A stretch of 57,638 nt of DNA from the NCBI GenBank assembly GCA_031400505.1, contig JANNPZ010000060.1:1-57638 (forward strand), read 5' to 3'. Below the pieces are notes generated by a model. The model made no database searches and was not told where the DNA came from. It worked only from the letters and a program-made list of their open reading frames with translations. How positions within the stretch are numbered: the stretch's first letter is position 1; every line of letters begins with the position of its first letter. A program made the position numbers and the translations under genes. The DNA is from JAIYDJ01 sp031400505. GTDB taxonomy: Bacteria > Pseudomonadota > Alphaproteobacteria > Rhodobacterales > Rhodobacteraceae. This document shows, in pieces, positions 52,674 to 57,638 of the stretch.

Positions 52674-52931
52674 TCACTGGTTGTCGAACTGCGCGCGCAC
52701 GGTGATGCGGCCCAGATAGGTGATGCGGTAGGGTTGCCCACCCGCAGAGGCGATCAGCCCCCGGGCACGCAGGCGGTTGAACAGTGGCAGGGTGCAGTCC
52801 GTCAGGACCGCGCCGTCACGGGTCAGGCACATAACCTGGGCGATCTTGCGCCGGTCGTCGCGCAGATGGCGGATGTGACCACCCTGCGCCAGCACGTGCA
52901 GCACGCGCTGTTCGAGTTTCGAGATGTTCAT
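52674..52931 (-). CDS. yjhX: YjhX (UPF0386) family protein
   Basis: 85 residues from ATG 52931. It begins MNISKLEQRVLHVLAQGGHI and ends YRITYLGRITVRAQFDNQ, the conserved ends of the UPF0386/YjhX family. The family has a winged-helix-like fold, and E. coli YjhX has been reported as a toxin. The usual small antitoxin gene is not visible here; the only partner is the GNAT gene downstream. Confidence 0.88.
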   Translation of the reverse strand: MNISKLEQRVLHVLAQGGHIRHLRDDRRKIAQVMCLTRDGAVLTDCTLPLFNRLRARGLIASAGGQPYRITYLGRITVRAQFDNQ

Positions 52932-53120
52932 AGAGGAAAGTCCGAGATTGCAGTCAAGCTGACAGGCGCGGATCAATGCCCGCACCGCTCATGTCACCCG
53001 ACGGGTGACCTCAGCCGTGGATTGCACTCTCTGACATATCGGCTCCTGTCAGGGCGCCCTGCCCCCGGAACCTTTGGATATCACACCGAACGCGCCAGGC
53101 AACTCACTTTTGCCGCACCC
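52932..53120. other. Spacer between yjhX and the amtB 3' region
   Basis: No gene is supported in this ~190 bp. It should hold the yjhX promoter (reverse strand). The amtB-side boundary is the small-RNA-like hairpin array described separately. Confidence 0.5.
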
Positions 53121-53240
53121 AAAGAAAACGGCCCGCAGGGGGAGGACCCGCGAGCCGTTCCAGTTTGCGCCGCGCGAGGAGGGGAGGACGCGCGCGGCGG
53201 AGCAGCGGGCCGGAGGGGAGGAGTTCCCCGACCCGCAACC
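53120..53240 (-). ncRNA. Cuckoo/CcsR-like small RNA, three anti-SD hairpins
   Basis: On the reverse strand, starting a few bases after the amtB stop, three hairpins follow each other. The first exposes CTCCTCCCCTCC (complement 53212-53223) within a GCGGG/CCCGC stem. The second has a perfect 9-bp stem CGCCGCGCG / CGCGCGGCG (53168-53199) around CGTCCTCCCCTCCT. The third, a 12-bp stem (53128-53158) around TCCTCCC, is followed by TTTTCTTT and so is a terminator. Repeated CCUCCC loops complementary to ribosome-binding sites define the cuckoo/CcsR family. Function as sRNA is inferred. Confidence 0.65.
53121..53158 (-). terminator. Rho-independent terminator of glnK-amtB
   Basis: A 12-bp stem with two wobble pairs (ACGGCTCGCGGG / CCTGCGGGCCGT), a 7-base loop, and TTTTCTTT on the reverse strand. 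It is the third hairpin of the anti-SD array and ends the amtB transcript ~85 bases after the stop codon. Confidence 0.85.
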
Positions 53241-53242
53241 TT

Positions 53243-54757
53243 TCACATGTTGTAGGCGCGCTCGCCGTGTTCTGCGAGGTCGAGACCTTCACGCTCGATG
53301 TCTTCCTTGACGCGCAGGCCAATCACCAGATCGACAAGCTTGTAAAGGATGAACGACCCGATGCCCGAGAACAGCATGGTGAAGGCCACCGCCTTGGCCT
53401 GCGCCGTGAACATGAAGGCGAAGTCATAGGCCGCGACCTGCAATGTGCCGGGGACCGACACATAGTCGGGGACGCCAGCCCCACCCAGCGCAGGATTGAC
53501 CAGAATGCCGGTGCCCAAGGCGCCGATGATCCCCGCCAGACCGTGGATGCCGAACACATCCAGACTGTCGTCCATCTTCAGCGCGTTCTTGGCATAGGCC
53601 ACGAACAGGAAACACGCCACCCCGGCCACAAGTCCCAGCACGATCGACCCCATTGGTCCGGCGAAGCCTGCGGCGGGAGTCACCGCAACCAGACCGGCCA
53701 CCACGCCCGAGACAAGCCCCAACAGCGACGGCTTGCCCTTCAGCAGCCATTCGGCGAACATCCACGCCACACCCGCCGCAGCGGTCGCGACAAAGGTGTT
53801 GAGGATGGCCAGCGAGGTGATCGCGTTCGACTCGAAGTTGGACCCGGCGTTGAAGCCGAACCAACCCACCCACAGCAATGCTGCACCGACCATGGTCATG
53901 GTCAGCGAATGGGGGGCCATCTGGTCTCGCCCGTAGCCCACGCGCTTGCCCAGCACCAAACAGCCGACCAGCCCCGCGATCCCAGCGTTGATATGCACCA
54001 CGGTGCCGCCCGCAAAGTCGAGCGCGCCCATGTTCCAGATCAGCCCGTTGGCCGCCAGATTGGCCGCCGCAACCTCTGCCCCGGCGGTATCGCCCGCAGC
54101 TTCGGCAATCAGTTTCAGCGTCTGCTGTTCGGCCAGGAAATCCGGGCCGCCCCACCACCAGACCATATGCGCCATCGGGAAGTAGATGAACGTGACCCAC
54201 AGCACGATAAACACCATCAGCGCGCTGAACTTGATCCGCTCTGCAAAGGCGCCGACGATCAGGGCGGGGGTGATGCAGGCGAAGGTCATCTGGAAGGCGA
54301 TGAAGGTCAGTTCCGGCAGCCAGACCCCGTTGCTGAACGTGGGTACCAGCGTGGTGGCATCGACGCCCGCAAGGAACATCTTCGACAGGCCGCCCACGTA
54401 AAGGTCCATCGACCCGCCATACGAGAAGGCCATCGAATAGCCGTAGGTCACCCAGATCAGGCATACGACTGCGACGATCGCAAACACCTGCGTCAGCACC
54501 GACAACATGTTCTTGGTGCGCACAAGCCCGCCATAGAACAGCGCCAGCCCCGGCACGGTCATCAGCAGAACGAGAACGGTAGAGATCGACATCCAGGCCA
54601 CGTCGCCCTTGTCGACTGCCTTTTCGTAGACATAGGGCACCAGTGCTGCAACCTCGGTCGTTGCGGTGGCAGTGGCCTCTTGTGCCCAGACCGGCATGGA
54701 CGAAAAGGCCCAAGCCCCCAGTGCAGCCGTTCCGGATCTTTCAATCAGTTTGCTCAT
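53243..54757 (-). CDS. amtB: Ammonium transporter
   Basis: 504 residues, longer than E. coli AmtB because of a C-terminal extension. A signal peptide (GTAALGAWAFSSMPVWA) precedes eleven helices. The conserved WVTYGYSMAFSYGGSMDLYV, the pore His in FAGGTVVHINAGIAGLVGCL and the second His in VFGIHGLAGIIGALGTG are all present. It imports ammonium at low concentration and is blocked by GlnK. It follows glnK by 24 bp in the classic operon. Confidence 0.95.
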   Translation of the reverse strand: MSKLIERSGTAALGAWAFSSMPVWAQEATATATTEVAALVPYVYEKAVDKGDVAWMSISTVLVLLMTVPGLALFYGGLVRTKNMLSVLTQVFAIVAVVCLIWVTYGYSMAFSYGGSMDLYVGGLSKMFLAGVDATTLVPTFSNGVWLPELTFIAFQMTFACITPALIVGAFAERIKFSALMVFIVLWVTFIYFPMAHMVWWWGGPDFLAEQQTLKLIAEAAGDTAGAEVAAANLAANGLIWNMGALDFAGGTVVHINAGIAGLVGCLVLGKRVGYGRDQMAPHSLTMTMVGAALLWVGWFGFNAGSNFESNAITSLAILNTFVATAAAGVAWMFAEWLLKGKPSLLGLVSGVVAGLVAVTPAAGFAGPMGSIVLGLVAGVACFLFVAYAKNALKMDDSLDVFGIHGLAGIIGALGTGILVNPALGGAGVPDYVSVPGTLQVAAYDFAFMFTAQAKAVAFTMLFSGIGSFILYKLVDLVIGLRVKEDIEREGLDLAEHGERAYNM

Positions 54758-54781
54758 TTCCTTGGTCCCCTTCCTCGCGGC

Positions 54782-55120
54782 TTACAGCGCGTCATCATCG
54801 GTTTCGCCGGTGCGAACACGCATTGCATGCTCTACGTCCAGCACGAAAATCTTGCCGTCACCGATCTTGTCGGTCTTGGCCGTCTTGGCGATCGTGGCGA
54901 CCACAGAGTCGGCCAACCCATCGGAGACGACAATTTCGAGCCGGACTTTCGGAACAAAGTTCACGGCGTATTCGGCGCCGCGATAGATTTCGGTGTGCCC
55001 GGACTGCCCGCCAAACCCTTTTATTTCCGTCACCATCATTCCGCGAACGCCGATTTCGGTCAGCGCTTCGCGCACCTCTTCCAGCTTGAACGGCTTGATG
55101 GCTGCTATGATCAGTTTCAC
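54782..55120 (-). CDS. glnK: PII nitrogen regulatory protein
   Basis: 112 residues, exact PII length. The T-loop reads GQSGHTEIYRGAEY with the uridylylated Tyr51, and the C-terminal GDGKIFVLDVEHAMRVRTGE matches the nucleotide-binding B- and C-loops. It senses 2-oxoglutarate and ATP/ADP and gates AmtB. Linkage to amtB supports GlnK rather than GlnB. The gene is divergent from the PBP gene across ~257 bp. Confidence 0.95.
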   Translation of the reverse strand: MKLIIAAIKPFKLEEVREALTEIGVRGMMVTEIKGFGGQSGHTEIYRGAEYAVNFVPKVRLEIVVSDGLADSVVATIAKTAKTDKIGDGKIFVLDVEHAMRVRTGETDDDAL

Positions 55121-55287
55121 GATGCACCCCTTTCCAGACAGAGGCCGTCAGTCAGGCCTTGGCGGCATCAGGCGGGACTTTGCTGCAGATGCACAAGTTT
55201 GCGACGCCAGCATGACCGCCCCGAACAGCGCAACGCCACCTAAAGCCCCACTATTTGGGCAAATGTCTGTTTTTTGGGCGATTTGGA

Positions 55288-55341
55288 GACTCGAATCGAT
55301 GCGAGCGTGGCTCCACATTCGGTGCGCGCCTTGATAGACTC
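55288..55341 (+). promoter_or_regulatory. Cluster of three GANTC sites upstream of PBP gene
   Basis: GACTC (55288-55292) and GAATC (55293-55297) are directly abutting and GACTC (55337-55341) follows 39 bases later, all within 90 bp of the PBP start. They lie in the glnK-PBP divergent spacer. CcrM methylation and GcrA binding at such sites control cell-cycle genes in Caulobacter. Confidence 0.55.
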
Positions 55342-55377
55342 TGCGCGAGAACGCGTAACGGGCGGGTGCGGGCAGGT

Positions 55378-57558
55378 ATGGCAACTTCTGGCAAAGGCCG
55401 CGGGCCGATCGTGGCGGACAAGCGCTATGGCGCAGCGCGCACGACATCCGCCGCGACCAAACCCGCCGCAAAGCAGACGCGCCGCCGCAAACCGACCCAG
55501 CGCCGCAAACGTGGCTTGATCGCGGAACTGCTGCATCTGGTGTGGCGTGTGATTTGGGGCGCTACATGGCGGCTGGGCGCCGTTGGCGCGATGATCCTTG
55601 GCGGAGTCGTGTTTTACTTTCATGCACAACTGCCCCCTGTCACGAGCCTGCTTGATGCCCGGTCACGCGGGTCAGTCACCATGCTGGACAGGGACGCATC
55701 GGTTTATGCCTGGCGTGGCGAAACATTTGGTGGGCAGATCACGTCCGACACGGTTTCAAAGGATTTGCTCAACGCGGTGCTGGCGACCGAAGACAAGCGG
55801 TTTTACCGACATTTCGGCATCAGCCCGCGCGGCATCGCATCGGCCATCCGCATCAACCTGTCCGAAGGCCGCGGACCGCTGGAAGGCAACGGCGGGTCCA
55901 CCATCACGCAGCAAGTCGCAAAACTGTTGTGTCTTGGTGTGCTTTACGACGCAAAGCAGTGGAAATCCGAAGCGGCCTTTGAAGAGGATTGTCGATCTGG
56001 CGGCGTCTGGCGCAAGCTGAAGGAAATCCCCTATGCCATGGCGATGGAGGCGAAATACTCCAAGGCCGAGATTCTGACGATCTATTTCAATCGCGCGTAT
56101 CTGGGTGCGGGCGCGCGCGGGTTCGAAGCGGCGGCGCAGCGCTATTTCGGCAAGTCGGCCAATCAGGTTGGCCCGGCAGAGGGCGCGATGCTGGCAGGAT
56201 TGTTGAAGGCGCCCTCGCGCTATGCCCCCACCAACAACCTGCAACGTGCGCAGGGTCGGGCAGCGGTGATCATCGGCCTCATGCAGGATCAGGGTTATCT
56301 GTCAGCCGAACAGGCAGCAGAAGCCCGCGCAAACCCCGCGCAACTGTCCGATGCCGCAGCGCGCAACGCAGGCGGCGCTTTTGCCGACTGGGTGATGGAA
56401 ACGGCGCCTGCGTTTCTGACCTCGGAAACCACCGAAGACGTGATCATTCGCACCACGCTGGATCAACGGATGCAAAAGGCCTCGGAAGAGGCGCTCGCCT
56501 ATGTGTTTGACACCAAGGTCAAGGCCGGATCAGAGGCGCAGGCGGCAATCGTCGTGATGAGCGCCGATGGCGCTGTACGCGCGATGGTGGGCGGGCGCAA
56601 CATCGTGGCCGCAGGGTCGTTCAACCGCGCAACACAGGCCCTGCGCCAGACCGGATCATCGTTCAAGCCGTTCGTTTATGCCGCGGCGCTTGATCTGGGA
56701 TGGAGCGGGTCCGACTTTGTTCAAGATGATCCCCTGACCCTGAACATCCCCGGATCCGGTCCCTGGAGCCCTGAAAACTATGATCGCGAATTCAAGGGTA
56801 TGGTCACGCTGACCCAAGCGTTGGCAGAAAGCCGCAACATCCCGGCGGTGCGGATATCCGAGGCGGTCGGGCGCGATCTTGTCCGCAAGGTCGCCGAACA
56901 GTTCGGCATCGAAAGCGATCTTGCTGCCGGACCCGCGCTTGCGCTTGGGGCTTCGGAATCGACGCTGCTTGAAATGACCGGGGCCTATGCCGGAATTCTG
57001 AACGGCGGGTCTTCGGTGACGCCCTATGGTCTGGTCGAGTTGCGCCTGCAAGGCGAAGACACCCCGATGATCGGCGCGGGAGGGGGCATCGGCGAACGGG
57101 TGATTTCGGAACGTGCGGCGCGCGAGCTGACTTACATGATGTCACAGGTTCTGGAGGCGGGGACAGGGGGGCGGGCGCGGCTGGACGGGCGCCCGGCGGC
57201 GGGCAAGACCGGCACGACATCGGCGGCGCGGGATGCGTGGTTCATCGGGTTTACGGCGGATTATGTGGTCGGCGTCTGGATGGGCTATGACGACAACCGC
57301 CCGCTGACCGGTGTCACCGGCGGCGGGTTGCCCGCGGAAATCTGGCATGAGGTGATGGTGCGGATCAGCAATGGCGTGCCTGTCAGCGATCTTCCGATGA
57401 TCGTGCCGAACTACCGTGCCCCGCCGGTGACCGCGCCGTCAAGGCTGGGCGCGGCTTCTGACAATGTGGCCGGGCCGCCCTTGCTGCGCGACGGAGATGC
57501 AGCGCCACGCCGCGTCGATCCGATCGAAGCCTTGTTGCGCGACCTGTTGGGGCGGTAG
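55378..57558 (+). CDS. Class A penicillin-binding protein (PBP1A-like)
   Basis: 726 residues from ATG 55378. A basic cytoplasmic N-terminus (RRRKPTQRRKRG) and one membrane helix (~65-82) precede a GT51 domain with catalytic Glu138 in ATEDKRFYRHFG and GGSTITQQVAK. The transpeptidase has Ser427-x-x-Lys430, Ser485-Arg-Asn487 and Lys610-Thr-Gly612. It polymerises and cross-links peptidoglycan. An insert after AKLLC (residues ~186-212) contains Cys185 and Cys205 and replaces the short loop of most GT51 domains. Confidence 0.94.
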   Translation: MATSGKGRGPIVADKRYGAARTTSAATKPAAKQTRRRKPTQRRKRGLIAELLHLVWRVIWGATWRLGAVGAMILGGVVFYFHAQLPPVTSLLDARSRGSVTMLDRDASVYAWRGETFGGQITSDTVSKDLLNAVLATEDKRFYRHFGISPRGIASAIRINLSEGRGPLEGNGGSTITQQVAKLLCLGVLYDAKQWKSEAAFEEDCRSGGVWRKLKEIPYAMAMEAKYSKAEILTIYFNRAYLGAGARGFEAAAQRYFGKSANQVGPAEGAMLAGLLKAPSRYAPTNNLQRAQGRAAVIIGLMQDQGYLSAEQAAEARANPAQLSDAAARNAGGAFADWVMETAPAFLTSETTEDVIIRTTLDQRMQKASEEALAYVFDTKVKAGSEAQAAIVVMSADGAVRAMVGGRNIVAAGSFNRATQALRQTGSSFKPFVYAAALDLGWSGSDFVQDDPLTLNIPGSGPWSPENYDREFKGMVTLTQALAESRNIPAVRISEAVGRDLVRKVAEQFGIESDLAAGPALALGASESTLLEMTGAYAGILNGGSSVTPYGLVELRLQGEDTPMIGAGGGIGERVISERAARELTYMMSQVLEAGTGGRARLDGRPAAGKTGTTSAARDAWFIGFTADYVVGVWMGYDDNRPLTGVTGGGLPAEIWHEVMVRISNGVPVSDLPMIVPNYRAPPVTAPSRLGAASDNVAGPPLLRDGDAAPRRVDPIEALLRDLLGR

Positions 57559-57578
57559 GGTTCTTTTTCCTGAGAAGC

Positions 57579-57638
57579 GATGAGGAAGAGGGGGGGGGGG
57601 GGGGCCCCCCCCCCCCCCCCCCAGGGTGGCCACAAAAA
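57579..57638. other. Low-complexity contig end, probable artefact
   Basis: After the PBP stop codon the sequence quickly becomes a run of G, then a run of C, then ends in AAAAA. Together with the matching poly-C start, this points to assembly or sequencing failure at both ends rather than biology. Confidence 0.8.

Noticed and set aside
53120..53240. DUF1127 small protein gene expected next to CcsR-type RNAs
   Set aside because: Only ~20 bases separate the amtB stop from the first hairpin, leaving no room for an ORF.
53165..55243. 692-codon forward frame opposite amtB and glnK
   Set aside because: It is antisense to two well-supported genes and to the hairpin array, and its composition is Arg/Gln/His-rich with no domain.

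Overview
The window is a gene-dense stretch of a high-GC alphaproteobacterial chromosome, most probably from the Rhodobacterales (Roseobacter/Rhodobacter group). The evidence is a short 16-strand-type porin with a C-terminal Phe, a PetR-like response regulator, a CcrM-type GANTC methyltransferase next to rnhB, the DUF3576-leuS-lptE-holA block, a GTP cyclohydrolase II with an extra N-terminal domain, and GC-rich third codon positions throughout. I saw no rRNA, tRNA, CRISPR array, transposase or phage gene. The first ~120 and last ~60 bases are homopolymer-rich and look like assembly artefacts.

Layout. 0.1-6.3 kb: a forward beta-oxidation cluster (glutathione transferase, thiolase, two NTF2-fold proteins, a cupin, and a FadB-type bifunctional enzyme). 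6.3-10.3 kb: reverse genes for a Hint-domain protein, a sulfotransferase, and a coupled YbjN-proC-tRNA-binding-hydroxyacid dehydrogenase operon. 10.3-12.5 kb: a structured intergenic region, then a tautomerase/NTF2/GST operon divergent from its likely HxlR regulator. 12.6-19.2 kb: xthA, an MFS transporter, a PetR-like regulator, ribA plus an L,D-transpeptidase, and a lone amylosucrase. 19.2-26.8 kb: YggS, porin, DUF3576 lipoprotein, leuS-lptE-holA and a CAP-domain protein. 27-34.8 kb: LysR, CaiB, dsbA-dciA divergent from mutY-alkB, then rnhB-ccrM. 35-43.8 kb: an exported Cys-repeat protein divergent from a small exported protein plus a membrane-anchored winged-helix regulator, then OmpA, GNAT, a molybdopterin-binding-domain protein, map, and split MnmC functions followed by two tandem EamA transporters. 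43.8-57.6 kb: slt divergent from dapA, a third EamA transporter, a second Hint protein, an ion channel, smpB, sseA, an aromatic aminotransferase, a GNAT/YjhX pair, glnK-amtB, and a class A penicillin-binding protein.

The most interesting non-gene signals are these. (1) Just 3' of amtB, on the reverse strand, three consecutive hairpins each expose a CCTCCC-type anti-Shine-Dalgarno motif and the last one is a Rho-independent terminator. This is the architecture of the alphaproteobacterial cuckoo/CcsR small RNAs. (2) Tight triplets of GANTC sites lie upstream of ccrM itself and upstream of the class A PBP gene, suggesting methylation-dependent, cell-cycle-linked control. (3) Two free-standing Hint-domain proteins appear to lack complementary catalytic residues. 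(4) A predicted membrane-tethered winged-helix regulator is co-encoded with a small exported protein behind an AT-rich palindrome. (5) A dispersed hairpin plus GGGATATT-type intergenic repeat occurs at least twice, with a third partial copy.
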